Shown here: positions 35,759 to 46,338 of the stretch, in pieces | Position numbering within the stretch: position 1 is the first letter of the stretch | Layout of the letters: every line of letters starts with the position of its first letter | NCBI RefSeq assembly: GCF_021739025.1 | Contig: NZ_JAKKOT010000001.1 | Location: 62,001-126,000, forward strand | Length of the DNA stretch: 64,000 nucleotides | Reading direction: 5' to 3' | DNA from: Gordonia liuliyuniae | GTDB taxonomy: Bacteria > Actinomycetota > Actinomycetes > Mycobacteriales > Mycobacteriaceae | Translations under genes and position numbers: made by a program | Notes under the pieces: model-generated | What the model was told of the DNA's origin: nothing | The model's input: only the letters and a program-made list of their open reading frames with translations | The model's database searches: none

Positions 35759-37156
35759 GTGAAGTCGTCGAACACCTCGGCAGGCATGGTCGTTTCGATC
35801 ATGGCGATCGTCGTGGGCCTCGTGACCCTCACGGTGACCTTCCTCGTCGCGAACACCGGTGTCACCGGCACACCACAGGCGGGGAACACCTCGGTCGACC
35901 GGAACGACATGTCGAAGTTCTACGAGTTGGACGGGATCGACTCTGCTCCGGCACAGTGGTGGAGCACGAATCTCGCGACCGCCGGCCTCGAGGCGTACCA
36001 GTACAACACGACGACCGTCGACGGCGATCCGCTTATCTACCTCGCCGACCCGGCCGACCCCTCGGGTCCGGGCGAGATCGTCCGCTACGACGTCGTGAAC
36101 GGCCAACCGAAGTGGCGGGCGAAGCTCGACTACCCTGCATCATGCACCCCGACCGTTCGCGGCCGTTACCTCCCGTGCGATTCCAACGAGGCGGGCAGCT
36201 CGACTCTTCGGTACGTCGACCTGGAGAACGGCGCGGTGACCGCACCGATCTCTACGCCCAACGAGATAACCAGCGTTACTCCCGTGGACCGTAGCGGCAC
36301 CGAGTTCGTCGTCGCGGTCAAAGGCAACCGCCCCGGCGAGATGATCGTCCACCGCGGCACACCGACCGACATCGACTCCGTGTGGTCCGCTACCTACCGA
36401 GTCACCTACCCCGACCCGCCGCTCTACGTCGATTCGACCGGCACCCACGCCACACTCGGGTTCGGATCAAAGCCGGGCGAGTCCGCGACCTTCGCCCTCG
36501 ATACGGGAACACAGATCCCCGATCCGTCGGCACCCTCCGACCCCGATCTGTGGGCCTGGTCGGACCGAACCAAGATCAGGATCGTCGACCGGCAACGCCG
36601 CACGTTCGAGATCCTCGACGCGAACGGCGCCGTCGTCGGGCGCGGCGCCGATGCCGGAAATCACTCCTACATCTCGCGGCTGGTCGGCACGGCGCGTGAA
36701 GACGTCGTCCTCGTCGGCAACACGGCCTACGACGCCTCCAGCGGTCGACGCCTGTGGAGCGACGAGCGTCTGATGAGATCCGACAGCGACCCGTTGAGTG
36801 GCATTCAATCGGCGGTGACGGCGATCGTCGACGACACCGTGATCCTCGACCTGCGAGACGACTATCCGGCAGGCTCGCTGATCGGACTCGACCTCACGAC
36901 GGGTAAGCAGTTGTGGCACCGGGATTACCAGTCCATGCCGGTGCAGATGTTCCTCGACGGCACACGGTGGGTCAGCATCATCGACGACGAGTTGCAGTCC
37001 TTCGACACGAGGACCGGCCGCCAGGTGTGGTCGGTCGACTACCCGCACACGCCCACCGACCACGACTCCACCGAGGACGCGAGACTGTCGAAGACCGACG
37101 GAAAGCACCTCGTCGTGACCACTCCGACTACTCTCACCGTCTTCGGTCCAGCATGA
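35759..37156 (+). CDS. Membrane-anchored PQQ-like beta-propeller protein
   Basis: A 465-residue protein with an N-terminal membrane anchor or uncleaved signal (about 8-33, GMVVSIMAIVVGLVTLTVTFLVA) and an outer domain made of repeated propeller blades: GQPKWRAKL, SGRRLWSDERL, TGKQLWHRDYQ, TGRQVWSVDYP. These G..xW units are typical of PQQ-binding-like/WD-type folds, although the cofactor ligands of true quinoprotein dehydrogenases are absent, so a scaffold or sensor role is more likely. GTG at 35759 is the start. It is convergent with the two-component system genes. Confidence 0.8.
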   Translation: MKSSNTSAGMVVSIMAIVVGLVTLTVTFLVANTGVTGTPQAGNTSVDRNDMSKFYELDGIDSAPAQWWSTNLATAGLEAYQYNTTTVDGDPLIYLADPADPSGPGEIVRYDVVNGQPKWRAKLDYPASCTPTVRGRYLPCDSNEAGSSTLRYVDLENGAVTAPISTPNEITSVTPVDRSGTEFVVAVKGNRPGEMIVHRGTPTDIDSVWSATYRVTYPDPPLYVDSTGTHATLGFGSKPGESATFALDTGTQIPDPSAPSDPDLWAWSDRTKIRIVDRQRRTFEILDANGAVVGRGADAGNHSYISRLVGTAREDVVLVGNTAYDASSGRRLWSDERLMRSDSDPLSGIQSAVTAIVDDTVILDLRDDYPAGSLIGLDLTTGKQLWHRDYQSMPVQMFLDGTRWVSIIDDELQSFDTRTGRQVWSVDYPHTPTDHDSTEDARLSKTDGKHLVVTTPTTLTVFGPA

Positions 37157-37172
37157 TTCACCCCGACCCGGA

Positions 37173-37847
37173 CTATCTTCCCGGCGAGACCACTCCGCTC
37201 TCGTAGCCGCAGATGACAAGGTGAATCCGGTCGTGGACGCCGAGTTTGGTCAGCAGTCGTCCGACATGGGTCTTCACGGTCGTGATCCCGAGGTGGAGCC
37301 GCCCGGCGATCTCGCTGTTCGACAGTCCGGTGGCGACCAACTCGAACACCTCCCGCTCCCTGTCGGTGAGCGTGCCGAGAGCTTCCGGCCTCGACACGGG
37401 GGGCGTCGGCATGCGGGCGAACTCGGTGATCAGTCGCCGGGTGATCGCCGGGGCGAGCAAGGCGTCGCCTCGTGCGACGGTGCGGATCGCGTCCAGCATG
37501 TCCTCGGGCGGCGTGTCTTTGAGGAGGAAACCGCTGGCCCCGCCGCGGAGCGCCGCGAACACGTACTCGTCGTCGTCGAACGTCGTCACGATGAGAATCC
37601 GCGGCGCGTCCTCGCTCGGCGCGATCAATCGCGTCGCTTCGAGGCCGTCGATGCCCGGCATCCTGATGTCCATCACCAGCACGTCCGGTCGCAGTCGTCG
37701 CGCGGTGCGGACGGCCTCACCTCCGTCGCCTGCTTCGCCCACTGCGACCAGATCGGGCGTCGCGTCGATCAACAGGCGGAACCCGGCCCGCACCAACTGT
37801 TCGTCGTCGACCACCAGCACCCTGATCGGCTCCGTGGCATCGCTCAT
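37173..37847 (-). CDS. NarL/LuxR-type response regulator
   Basis: A 224-residue regulator. Receiver domain: acidic pocket VVDDEQLVRAGF at the start, phosphoacceptor Asp in DVLVMDIRMPGIDG near 58, Thr near 85 and Lys in LLKDTPPEDM near 107. LuxR-type HTH at about 155-210 (LTDREREVFELVATGLSNSEIAGRLHLGITTVKTHVGRLLTKLGV). ATG at 37847 overlaps the kinase stop (ATGA), so the two are made together. The target is unknown; the membrane protein gene at 39251, divergent from the kinase gene, is a plausible one. Confidence 0.94.
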   Translation of the reverse strand: MSDATEPIRVLVVDDEQLVRAGFRLLIDATPDLVAVGEAGDGGEAVRTARRLRPDVLVMDIRMPGIDGLEATRLIAPSEDAPRILIVTTFDDDEYVFAALRGGASGFLLKDTPPEDMLDAIRTVARGDALLAPAITRRLITEFARMPTPPVSRPEALGTLTDREREVFELVATGLSNSEIAGRLHLGITTVKTHVGRLLTKLGVHDRIHLVICGYESGVVSPGR

Positions 37848-39085
37848 GCCGATGCCGCGGGGTCGGTCGCGGCGACTATGGGCAGTCTCGCCTGCACGGT
37901 GAACCCGCCGTCTGGGTCCGGCCCGGCGGTGGCCGCGCCACCCAGCAGTTCGGCCCGCTCACGGATTCCGGCGAGGCCCAGACCCGCCCCGACTGGTGCC
38001 GTCGCCGGCTGTGTACCGCCGTCGTCGGTGACTGTCAGGACCAACTCGGTCGGCCGGTGCGTGAGCCGGACCGTCACACTGGCCCCGGGAGCGTGCTTGA
38101 CGACATTCGTGACGGCCTCCTGGACGATGCGATACCCGGACAGGTCGACTGCGGGCGGATAGGAACGCGGCCGCCCCTCCTCGGTGAGGCGCACCTCGGC
38201 CACCCCATCGTCGCGGATCTGCGCCGCGAGCGCAGGAAGATCAGCCAGCCCGGGGGCCGGTGCGGCCGTGCCCGAGGCCGTGGTGCGGATGTCGCGCAAC
38301 AACCCTCGAAGATCGGCGAGCGCCTTGCGGCTGGCGGTTTCAATGGTCGCGAGCGCATGACGCGCCTCGTCGGGCTGCTCGTCGAACACGACCCGACCGA
38401 TCCCGGAACGGACAGCGATCATGCTCAGACTGTGCGACACCACGTCGTGCACCTCCCGCGAGAGCTGCAGGTGCTCCTCGACGCGACGACGACGCTGCCG
38501 CTCCTCTTCCCACCGACGTTCCTGTTCGCCGATCTCGCGCTGGAACTCCCGGCGGCCACGCGTTGCATTCCCGATCAACCACGCCGGAACGGCGAGCACA
38601 GCCTGGACCGCATCCTGGTCGATGTCGGTGTACATGGCGAACGCGACCGCGGCACCGATCCACGTGATCACCGCAGCCGTGACCGAGACCGACAACGACA
38701 CGTACCGACGGTGCATCGCGGCGACGGTGTAGACGGCGATCGGGAACACCGGACCGGCGTCCGACACGAACGGCGTGAACTGCACGCCGAGCAGCGTCGC
38801 CGCAACCAGGACAGCGGTGATGCACGCGAGGACGCCGATCGGCGAACGACGGCGGAGCACCAACGGCGCCGCGGCGATCAGACCGAAAGCCGCTTGGGCC
38901 GCAAGCGGCCCTTGACGGTCGACGACGCCCAGGAGGAGCGGACCGGTGAACAAGGCGAAACAGGCGATCGCGATGACCGCGTCGACCAGCGTCGCCGCTC
39001 CGTCAGCGCCGAGGCGGTGCTCGACCCGAACCAACCACGGCGGTCGCGCGGGCTCGGCGGACGTTGGCTCCGAGGAGAGTGGCAT
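37844..39085 (-). CDS. Sensor histidine kinase (HisKA_3/NarL partner type)
   Basis: A 413-residue kinase. About five hydrophobic helices lie at roughly 30-165; a short Arg/Glu coiled coil (REFQREIGEQERRWEEERQRRRRVEEHL) precedes the dimerisation domain with the phosphorylated His in LSREVHDVVSHSLSMIAVRSG near 213. The ATPase domain has IVQEAVTNVVKHAPGA (N box) near 325 and GAGLGLAGIRERAELLGG (G box) near 375. ATG at 39085 is used; ATG at 39097 is equally possible. It resembles the DesK-like kinases common in actinobacteria. Confidence 0.9.
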   Translation of the reverse strand: MPLSSEPTSAEPARPPWLVRVEHRLGADGAATLVDAVIAIACFALFTGPLLLGVVDRQGPLAAQAAFGLIAAAPLVLRRRSPIGVLACITAVLVAATLLGVQFTPFVSDAGPVFPIAVYTVAAMHRRYVSLSVSVTAAVITWIGAAVAFAMYTDIDQDAVQAVLAVPAWLIGNATRGRREFQREIGEQERRWEEERQRRRRVEEHLQLSREVHDVVSHSLSMIAVRSGIGRVVFDEQPDEARHALATIETASRKALADLRGLLRDIRTTASGTAAPAPGLADLPALAAQIRDDGVAEVRLTEEGRPRSYPPAVDLSGYRIVQEAVTNVVKHAPGASVTVRLTHRPTELVLTVTDDGGTQPATAPVGAGLGLAGIRERAELLGGAATAGPDPDGGFTVQARLPIVAATDPAASA

Positions 39086-39250
39086 GTGTATCAACATACG
39101 AGCGAGCGGCCGCTGGCACGTCGTCCGCGCGGCCGGAGTTCGGGTCCTCCTCGAGTACGACCCGACCGTCCATCCTCGTCTCGAGGACGGTTCGATATCG
39201 GGCCCGCAGTCTGACGACAGCGCACCTCGCGCGGCGCCACCATTGACAGC

Positions 39251-39826
39251 ATGACCACGTCGCAATCGCATCATGCCGCTCGTCCCCGCTTGTCCCGGCC
39301 GTTACTCGCACTGTTCGCCGCCTTCTTCGCAGCAGGCCTGGTGCAAGGCGGGTTCGTCTATGCCAATCGTTCCCCAGCGCCCGAAAAGCACCTGGCGGGC
39401 ACGGCGGCGTGGTGGCCGCACCTGGCACTGGCTCTGTTTGCCGTCGCGCTCGCGGCCGGTGTCTTCGTTCATCGTCGACGAAACGGCCGCCGAGGGACAG
39501 CACTGCTTCTCCCGGTGGGTGAACGGGCGGCACGTCGCGTCCGCCGCACACTCGCCAATGCGTCCCGCGGACGCGGGCTGTGGCGCATCGTCGCCGCGAT
39601 CATTCCCGCAGCGGTGCTGCTCTACGGCGCGTTCCGCGCGGGAGTTCAAGTCACCGGCGGACTCGACCCGGACTTCACCGTCAACGCGTGGGGCGGTCCC
39701 ACCTACGCCGGGGCGATGGCCTGCCACTACCTCGACGCACTGCTGATGATGGCCGCTGCCGCGTGGCTCCTCGACAAGATTCTGCTGCGACAAGATTCCT
39801 ACTTCGGGACGGACAGGTCGGCATAG
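39251..39826 (+). CDS. Four-helix membrane protein of unknown function
   Basis: A 191-residue protein with hydrophobic segments at about 16-38, 54-73, 110-128 and 152-172. A basic loop (RRRNGRRG and RAARRVRRT) lies in the middle, and GGLDPDFTVNAWGGPTYAGAMACHYLDALLMM precedes the last helix. I do not recognise the family. It is divergent from the histidine kinase with a 165-base gap, so it may be a target or partner of that system. ATG at 39251. Confidence 0.72.
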   Translation: MTTSQSHHAARPRLSRPLLALFAAFFAAGLVQGGFVYANRSPAPEKHLAGTAAWWPHLALALFAVALAAGVFVHRRRNGRRGTALLLPVGERAARRVRRTLANASRGRGLWRIVAAIIPAAVLLYGAFRAGVQVTGGLDPDFTVNAWGGPTYAGAMACHYLDALLMMAAAAWLLDKILLRQDSYFGTDRSA

Positions 39827-39894
39827 TCCACCGCGAGTCCGTCCTTGCGCACGTCACTCTCGTGCGGTGACGACCACCGGCTAATCTGCGACGC

Positions 39895-41158
39895 ATGCTC
39901 TCGTGGAAGCAAGTGCCTGCCGACGCCGTCGTCGTCGCGCCGATGAACGCATGTCCTGGCCAAGAACGATCGGCATCGGCGCACAGCACGTGGTCGCAAT
40001 GTTCGGAGCGACCTTCCTCGTTCCGGTCCTGACCGGCTTCCCGCCGTCGACCACGCTGTTGTTCTCCGGCATCGGGACCATCGTATTTCTGATCGTCACC
40101 GGAAACCGCTGCCCAGCTACCTGGGTTCGAGCTTCGCGGTGATCGCCCCCGTCACCGCCGCGGTCGGCGCCCATGGCACCGGGAGCGCGCTGGGCGGCTT
40201 CATCGTCCTCGGGGCCGTGCTCGCAATGATCGGCGGTGTTGTCCACCTGGTCGGCACGCACTGGATCGACGTCATACTCCCGCCCGTGGTCACCGGCGCC
40301 ATCGTCGCATTGATCGGCTTCAACCTCGCTCCCGCCGCGAAGGACAATTTCGTACAGGGGCCGGTCGCCGGTCTCGTCACATTGGTGCTGATGGTCGTCG
40401 TCCTGGCGTTCTTCCGCGGACTGATCGGTCGGCTGGCGATCTTCCTGGCCGTGGTCGTCGGTTATCTGCTGGCCTTGGCGATGGGGGACGTCGACACGTC
40501 GGCCGTCGCCTCGGCGGCATGGGTCGGGCTCCCCGACTTCGCGGCACCGGCCTTTCACCTCTCCGTGCTTCCGCTGTTCTTGCCCGCAGTGATCGCATTG
40601 GTCGCCGAAAACATCGGACATGTGAAGTCCGTGTCGCAGATGACCGGTCGGGATCTCGACCCGGTCACCGGCCGCGCGCTGATGGACGACGGGTTGGCGA
40701 CGATGCTCGCCGGCGCAGGCGGGGGCACCGCCACGACGACGTACGCCGAGAACATCGGCGTCATGGCGGCGACCCGCGTCTACTCCACCGCTGCGTACTG
40801 GATCGCTGCCGGGGTCGCCGTCGTACTGTCGTTGTGCCCGAAGATCGGCGCAGTAATCTCGGCGATTCCGCCGGGCGTGCTCGGCGGCGCGACAATCGTC
40901 CTGTACGGCCTCGTCGGAATTTTGGGCGTCCGGATCTGGCTAACCAGCCACGTCGACTTCTCCCTGCCGATCAACCAGATGACCGCTGCGATCCCGTTGA
41001 TTATCGGTATCGCCGACTTCACCTGGCAGCTCGGCGATCTGACATTCACCGGCATCTCGCTCGGGTCCGTCGCAGCTCTGCTCATCTACCATGGAATGCG
41101 GCTGTGCACTGCTGCGCGCGATGTCGGCGGACGCCGCGGGACGCCGTCAACAGTGTGA
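39895..41158 (+). pseudogene. Uracil/xanthine permease broken by two single-base shifts
   Basis: The product is a nucleobase:cation symporter-2 (UraA/RutG type). Translation starts MLSWKQVPADAVVVAP from ATG 39895, then must change frame near 39942 to read DERMSWPRTIGIGAQHVVAMFGATFLVPVLTGFPP, and again near 40108 to go from IVTGNR to the third frame, reading [22 protein letters not shown] and on to 41158. Each change is explained by one missing base (a G in gccggat and a C in cgcctg). The rest contains [37 protein letters not shown], including the QTTGVT-like region. Either a recent pseudogene or two sequencing errors. Confidence 0.85.
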
Positions 41159-41232
41159 CGATCGGCCGGTCGTGCGCGACCACTCCGGCAGGTTCCCTCC
41201 CACTCCGCACTCAGCCTCCTACTGTGGACGGC

Positions 41233-42948
41233 ATGGGTACCGACGACGACACCACCACAGCCCCGGACATCAAACCGCGTAGCCGGGATGTCACCGACGG
41301 CCTCGAGCGCACCGCAGCACGCGGCATGCTTCGCGCGGTCGGGATGGGCGACGACGACTGGGTGAAACCGCAGATCGGCGTCGGGTCGTCGTGGAACGAG
41401 ATCACCCCGTGCAACCTCTCGCTGGAGCGGCTGGCGAAAGGTGTCAAGGAAGGGGTTCACCAGGCAAACGGCTACCCCCTCGAGTTCGGCACCATCTCCG
41501 TCTCGGACGGCATCTCGATGGGACACGAGGGGATGCACTTCTCGCTCGTGTCACGCGAGGTCATCGCCGACAGCGTAGAGACCGTGATGAGCGCCGAACG
41601 GCTCGACGGTTCGGTACTGCTCGCCGGATGTGACAAGTCGCTGCCCGGCATGCTGATCGCCGCGGCGCGACTCGACCTGGCATCAGTGTTCCTCTACGCC
41701 GGATCGACTCTGCCCGGATACGCGAAGCTATCCGACGGTTCCGAGCGCCAAGTCACGATCATCGACGCCTTCGAGGCCGTCGGCGCGTGTTCACGCGGCC
41801 TGATGAGCCGCGACGACGTCGACACCATCGAACGGGCGATCTGCCCGGGCGAGGGCGCCTGCGGCGGGATGTACACCGCCAACACGATGGCCAGCGCCGC
41901 CGAAGCACTGGGGATGTCGCTGCCGGGGAGCGCGGCTCCGCCCGCGCCGGATCGTCGACGGGATCGGTTCGCACGCGAGTCCGGTGCAGCGGTCGTGGAG
42001 TTGCTGCGTCGCGGAATCACCGCACGCGACATCATGACCAAGGAGGCTTTCGAGAACGCGATCGCAGTGGTCATGGCGTTCGGCGGATCCACCAACGCCG
42101 TGCTGCACCTGTTGGCGATCGCGTACGAGGCAGACGTCCCCCTCACGCTCGACGACTTCTCCCGGATCGGTTCCCGGGTACCGCACCTGGCCGACGTGAA
42201 GCCATTCGGTGCGCACGTGATGACCGACGTCGACCGGATCGGCGGCGTGCCCGTCGTCATGAAGGCGCTACTGGACGCCGGTCTGTTGCACGGCGACTGC
42301 CTCACCGTCACCGGTAGGACGGTCGCCGAGAACCTCGCCGACATCGCCCCGCCGGATCCGGACGGCCTGGTGCTCCGCGCGCTCGATGCCCCGATCCATC
42401 CGACCGGTGGCATCACGATCCTGCACGGCACGCTCGCCCCCGAAGGCGCGGTCGTGAAATCGGCCGGCTTCGACTCCGACGTATTCGAGGGCACCGCGCG
42501 GGTGTTCGACCGCGAACGCGCCGCAATGGACGCGCTCGAAGACGGCACCATCACCGCAGGCGATGTGGTCGTCATCCGCTACGAGGGGCCCAAGGGCGGA
42601 CCGGGGATGCGCGAGATGCTCGCCATCACCGGCGCCATCAAGGGTGCAGGCCTGGGCAAGGACGTCCTGCTCCTCACCGACGGCCGCTTCTCCGGCGGTA
42701 CCACCGGACTATGCGTGGGGCACGTCGCCCCCGAAGCGGTCGACGGCGGACCAATCGCGATGGTCCGCGACGGCGACCGCATCCGACTCGACGTCGGCTC
42801 GGGCACCCTCGACGTCCTGATCGACGACGACGAGATGGCCGAACGCACACAGGGCTTCGAACCTCTCCCGCCCCGATACACGCGCGGCGTGCTCGCCAAG
42901 TACGCGAAGCTGGTGAAGTCCGCTTCGGTGGGCGCGATCTGCGAGTGA
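41233..42948 (+). CDS. ilvD: Dihydroxy-acid dehydratase
   Basis: A 571-residue Fe-S enzyme of branched-chain amino-acid synthesis. Cluster cysteines are visible in NEITPCN near 56, GCDKSLPGM near 136 and [12 protein letters not shown] near 212; the C-terminal catalytic region has [15 protein letters not shown] and [22 protein letters not shown] near 455-500 with the active Ser. Length matches the bacterial family. ATG at 41233 is taken because it gives the usual N-terminus ([11 protein letters not shown]). The enzyme turns dihydroxy-isovalerate and dihydroxy-methylvalerate into 2-oxo acids. It stands alone here. Confidence 0.94.
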   Translation: MGTDDDTTTAPDIKPRSRDVTDGLERTAARGMLRAVGMGDDDWVKPQIGVGSSWNEITPCNLSLERLAKGVKEGVHQANGYPLEFGTISVSDGISMGHEGMHFSLVSREVIADSVETVMSAERLDGSVLLAGCDKSLPGMLIAAARLDLASVFLYAGSTLPGYAKLSDGSERQVTIIDAFEAVGACSRGLMSRDDVDTIERAICPGEGACGGMYTANTMASAAEALGMSLPGSAAPPAPDRRRDRFARESGAAVVELLRRGITARDIMTKEAFENAIAVVMAFGGSTNAVLHLLAIAYEADVPLTLDDFSRIGSRVPHLADVKPFGAHVMTDVDRIGGVPVVMKALLDAGLLHGDCLTVTGRTVAENLADIAPPDPDGLVLRALDAPIHPTGGITILHGTLAPEGAVVKSAGFDSDVFEGTARVFDRERAAMDALEDGTITAGDVVVIRYEGPKGGPGMREMLAITGAIKGAGLGKDVLLLTDGRFSGGTTGLCVGHVAPEAVDGGPIAMVRDGDRIRLDVGSGTLDVLIDDDEMAERTQGFEPLPPRYTRGVLAKYAKLVKSASVGAICE

Positions 42949-42994
42949 ACGTGGCTACCGGCCACGTCCCGGACGAACTCGGGGAACTGCTCGG

Positions 42995-43087
42995 TTGGCT
43001 CACCAGAAGATCGCCGTCATCGACGACAAGATCGCCTTCGGCGGCGGCATCGACATGACCGTCGAGCGGTGGGACACGTCCGACCAC
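42995..43087 (+). pseudogene. Phospholipase D (HKD) fragment
   Basis: In one frame the sequence reads LAHQKIAVIDDKIAFGGGIDMTVERWDTSDH, the first HxKxxxxD motif and following GG.D.T..RWDT segment of PLD-family enzymes. Sequence on both sides is unrelated, so only about 30 residues of a roughly 500-residue protein survive. It is a gene relic in the gap after ilvD. Confidence 0.75.
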
Positions 43088-43495
43088 ACGACGTCGAACG
43101 AGTATCGCGTGACGCCGACCGTCTGGCCCCGATACCTCCCGATCCGGCACCGATCTGGCCCAGATGACCTCGAGCCCATATTCACCGGTGTCACCGTGGG
43201 CGTCTCCCGAACGCTGCCTGCCTACCGCACGCGCACACCGCGCCGATCCCCGACCGTCATCGACCGCCGTGGCAAGGCTCACAGCTGTGTTCCGATCGCA
43301 TCCGTGACCTGCGCGGCCCTCGCTTCGGTAACGATGAGATCACCGTATTGATAACGGTCAGATAACGGCACGGGGTGGATTTCCGGTACGTTCGTCGGCA
43401 GTCCTCGAGAGCCGCAGGTCCCCACGACACCTCCTCCTGTCCGCCTCGGTACGCCTTCGAGGAGACCCATCCCCTCCCAACCTGTAGGTCTTTTC
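43088..43495. other. Leader region of the lytic transglycosylase gene
   Basis: About 400 bases. The last 120 bases form a long leader with several short G/C stems (for example around ccgtattgataacggtcagataacgg and ctcgagagccgcagg). Cell-wall enzyme genes in actinobacteria often carry a c-di-AMP (ydaO) riboswitch here, but I cannot recognise its conserved elements, so none is claimed. Confidence 0.4.
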
Positions 43496-44275
43496 ATGCC
43501 GCCGAATCGAAAACAGACACGTAACGCCGTGCTCGTCGCCGCCGGTCTCATCCCGATGGTCGGCTCACTCATGGGTGCGTCGTCGTCCGCGACCGACCAC
43601 TACGCCAGCCCCTCCCCGACCAACGTCGTCAACGTCTCCCCCGCTGCGCAACCTGCGGTGAAGCCTGCGGCGCACAAGTCGACTGTGCACGCGCAGCCGT
43701 CGACGCCGAAGCCTGCACCGCAGAAACCCATCGTCGACAAGGCTCCGGCAGTCCCGGAGTCCGTCACCTCTGGCGCGGTTCCGAAGGTCAACTTCGCCGC
43801 CTACCACGCCGCGGAGGAGTCGATGGGGAAGACGGATCGCCGATGCCATATCGATTGGAAGCTGATCGCCGGCATCGGCCGCGTCGAATCCCATCACGCA
43901 AACCTCGGCGACACCGACAAGCACGGCCGTCTACGCACGCCCATCTACGGCCCCACGCTCAACGGATCGCTGGCGGGCAACCGCGTCGTCAATGACACCG
44001 ACGGCGGCCGCCTCGACGGCGACGCCACCTACGACCGCGCAGTCGGCCCCATGCAGTTCCTTCCGGAGACGTGGGAGCACTACGCCGCCGACGGCAACGG
44101 GGACGGCAAGAGCGATCCGCAGAACGTCTACGACGCGGCACTGACCACCGCCCACTACCTGTGCGACGACGGACTCAACCTGAGCAAGGTCGCGGATCAG
44201 ACGAAAGCCGTTCTGCGCTACAACAATTCGACGGAGTACGTGAACGACGTGCTGGGTTTCGCGCGCAGCTACTGA
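43496..44275 (+). CDS. Exported lytic murein transglycosylase
   Basis: A 259-residue secreted muramidase-like enzyme. The N-terminus (QTRNAVLVAAGLIPMVGSLMG) is a signal or anchor, followed by a Pro/Lys/Ala-rich linker (about 35-100). The SLT-like domain holds the catalytic Glu in GIGRVESHHANLG near 130, and AVGPMQFLPETWEHYAADGNGDGKSDPQNVYDAALTTAHYLC near 182-222, typical of MltB/SLT-type domains. It cleaves peptidoglycan glycan strands outside the membrane. ATG at 43496 is the start. Confidence 0.88.
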   Translation: MPPNRKQTRNAVLVAAGLIPMVGSLMGASSSATDHYASPSPTNVVNVSPAAQPAVKPAAHKSTVHAQPSTPKPAPQKPIVDKAPAVPESVTSGAVPKVNFAAYHAAEESMGKTDRRCHIDWKLIAGIGRVESHHANLGDTDKHGRLRTPIYGPTLNGSLAGNRVVNDTDGGRLDGDATYDRAVGPMQFLPETWEHYAADGNGDGKSDPQNVYDAALTTAHYLCDDGLNLSKVADQTKAVLRYNNSTEYVNDVLGFARSY

Positions 44276-44336
44276 CGTCCGCGGCACTAGACTCGACAAC
44301 AGAGCGTGCACGTCGAGCGGCGGAGGTGAGATCAGC

Positions 44337-45116
44337 GTGATCCAGTACAGCCAGACCACGGTGACCGCTGATCGCACCCGTCTCGCCGTCCAACTCCGCG
44401 GGCACGGGCCGACACTTCTCCTCCTACCGGGGCAGGCGAACAATCACCGCTGGTGGGATCGGACCCGTAACGATTTCGCGGCCGAGTTCACGACGGTCAC
44501 CTTCGACTATCGCGGCACCGGCGGCAGCCAGGAGTCGGACGTCTACAGCACCCCGCTGTTCGCCGAAGACGCACTCGCCGTGATGGATTCGCTGGCGATC
44601 GAGCACTTTCACGTCTACGGGGCATCGATGGGCGGCCGCACCGCACAGTGGGTCGCGATCTTCGCGCCCCACCGCGTCAAGAGACTCGTCCTCGGCTGTA
44701 CCACCCCTGGAGGCGAGCACGCCGTCGAACGCAGCGACGAGGTCCGCAGGCTCCTCGCCGGCCCCGACCGCGACGCCGCACTCGAAGACATGATGTACAC
44801 GCCGACCTGGCGCGCCGCACATCCCGGACCGTACCGCACCCTCGGTGACGAGACGATGACACCGAAAGCGCGCCACGGCCATCTCGCGGCGAGCAACAAC
44901 CACGATGCGTGGGCCCGACTCCCTGAGATCACCGCGCCCACCCTCGTCCTACACGGCACCGATGACCGTTTCGCGCCGGTGGCGAACGCACAGATACTCG
45001 CGGATCGGATCCCCGACGCTCGAACCCACATCTTCGACGGCGCACGCCACGGCTACTTCGACGAATGCCGCGACGAGGCGAGTCCAATGGTGGTGGACTT
45101 CTTGACGGCGGACTGA
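44337..45116 (+). CDS. Alpha/beta hydrolase
   Basis: A 259-residue serine hydrolase. The nucleophile Ser lies in the elbow [11 protein letters not shown] near 100, the acid in [11 protein letters not shown] near 208, and the His in GARHGYFDE near 238; the oxyanion region is [12 protein letters not shown] near 28. The fold matches the AB_hydrolase-1/3-oxoadipate-enol-lactonase-like branch. Substrate unknown, but pcaJ/pcaR-like relics lie about 1.2 kb downstream, so an enol-lactonase-type ancestry is possible (inference). The start is GTG at 44337 with ggagg upstream. Confidence 0.88.
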   Translation: MIQYSQTTVTADRTRLAVQLRGHGPTLLLLPGQANNHRWWDRTRNDFAAEFTTVTFDYRGTGGSQESDVYSTPLFAEDALAVMDSLAIEHFHVYGASMGGRTAQWVAIFAPHRVKRLVLGCTTPGGEHAVERSDEVRRLLAGPDRDAALEDMMYTPTWRAAHPGPYRTLGDETMTPKARHGHLAASNNHDAWARLPEITAPTLVLHGTDDRFAPVANAQILADRIPDARTHIFDGARHGYFDECRDEASPMVVDFLTAD

Positions 45117-45180
45117 ATCCCGCACTGCTCGCCGCACACGTTGCCGCCCGAACCACTGCTCGCACCGACGAAAGGCATCC

Positions 45181-46176
45181 ATGAACTCCACGTTCCGCGC
45201 GCTCCTCATCGACCGAGACGACGACAAGAAGCAGTCCGCCCAGGTCACCGACCTTTCCGCAGACCAACTTCCCGAAGGGGACGTGACCGTCCGGGTCGCC
45301 GCGTCGACCTTGAACTACAAGGACGCGCTGGCCATCACCGGCGCGAGCCCCATCGTCCGCCAGTTCCCGATGGTCCCCGGCATCGACCTGGCCGGAACCG
45401 TCGAGGAGTCGAGCAACTCGGCGTTCGCTCCGGGCGATCGCGTCGTCCTCAACGGGTGGGGTGTCGGCGAGCGCCACTGGGGTGGACTCGCCGAGTACGC
45501 GCGGGTGAGCGGCGACTGGCTGATCCCCCTGGAGACCGCCTTCACGTTCGAGCAGGCGATGAGCATCGGCACCGCCGGATACACCTCGATGCTGTGCATC
45601 ATGGCGCTCGAACGTAACGGCGTCACGCCCGACGACGGAGAAGTCCTCGTCACCGGCGCGGCGGGCGGCGTCGGCAGCATCGCCGTCGCGATCCTCGCCA
45701 AGCTCGGCTACCAGGTCGCCGCCGTCACCGGTCGGCCAGAAGAAGCCGACTACCTCACCGGTCTCGGCGCATCACGCATTCTTCCGCGCGCCGACTTCAC
45801 CGAACCCGGCCGACCGCTCGCCAAAGAACAGTGGGCGGGCGCCGTCGACGTCGTCGGCGGCCAGGTGCTCGCCAACGTCTGCGCAGGAACCAAGTATCGC
45901 GGCACGGTCGCCGCGTGCGGACTCGCGGGCGGCATGGACTTCCCGGCCACCGTCGCACCGTTCATCCTGCGCGGCGTGACGCTCGCGGGCGTCGACAGTG
46001 TCATGTGCCCCGTCGAGGACCGGCGCGAAGCCTGGCGGCGACTGGCGCAGGACCTCGATTCGGCGGTCTTGCAGCCGGTCACCACGTCGGCCACGCTCGA
46101 CGACTGCGCGCGTCTCGCCGACGAGCTCATCGCCGGAAGAGTCCGCGGACGGATCGTCGTCCCGATCGGGGAGTGA
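45181..46176 (+). CDS. YhdH/AcuI-type medium-chain reductase
   Basis: A 331-residue MDR-family oxidoreductase of the acrylyl-CoA reductase (AcuI/YhdH) group. It begins [50 protein letters not shown], the family signature, and has the NADPH-binding motif [20 protein letters not shown] near 158 and VDVVGGQVL near 220. No zinc ligands are present, as in quinone-oxidoreductase-like members. It reduces activated double bonds such as acryloyl-CoA using NADPH. ATG at 45181 follows gaaagg. Confidence 0.9.
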   Translation: MNSTFRALLIDRDDDKKQSAQVTDLSADQLPEGDVTVRVAASTLNYKDALAITGASPIVRQFPMVPGIDLAGTVEESSNSAFAPGDRVVLNGWGVGERHWGGLAEYARVSGDWLIPLETAFTFEQAMSIGTAGYTSMLCIMALERNGVTPDDGEVLVTGAAGGVGSIAVAILAKLGYQVAAVTGRPEEADYLTGLGASRILPRADFTEPGRPLAKEQWAGAVDVVGGQVLANVCAGTKYRGTVAACGLAGGMDFPATVAPFILRGVTLAGVDSVMCPVEDRREAWRRLAQDLDSAVLQPVTTSATLDDCARLADELIAGRVRGRIVVPIGE

Positions 46177-46185
46177 GCATCGGCG

Positions 46186-46305
46186 TCACCGCACCCGCTT
46201 GGTGAGGTCGTGCGCCACGCGCAGCAGAGCCTCACCGAGTTGCGGGCGACGGGTCGCGGAGAAGCGCGTCTGCACACCGTTCAAGCTGAGCGCCCATTCC
46301 GGCCG
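46186..46305 (-). pseudogene. IclR-type regulator, C-terminal fragment
   Basis: The last 39 codons of a frame ending at 46186 read RPEWALSLNGVQTRFSATRRPQLGEALLRVAHDLTKRVR, which matches the end of IclR-family effector domains (...V..P..R....R...L...L...A..I..R). The upstream part is lost. Beside it on the other strand is a CoA-transferase relic, the combination expected for a pcaR-pcaIJ locus. Confidence 0.6.
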
Positions 46306-46338
46306 CCCGGACCGGCGACCTCGCGAACTGGATGGTTG

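Noticed and set aside
43380..43495. c-di-AMP riboswitch before the lytic transglycosylase gene
   Set aside because: The setting is right but I could not find the conserved core sequences of the ydaO class.
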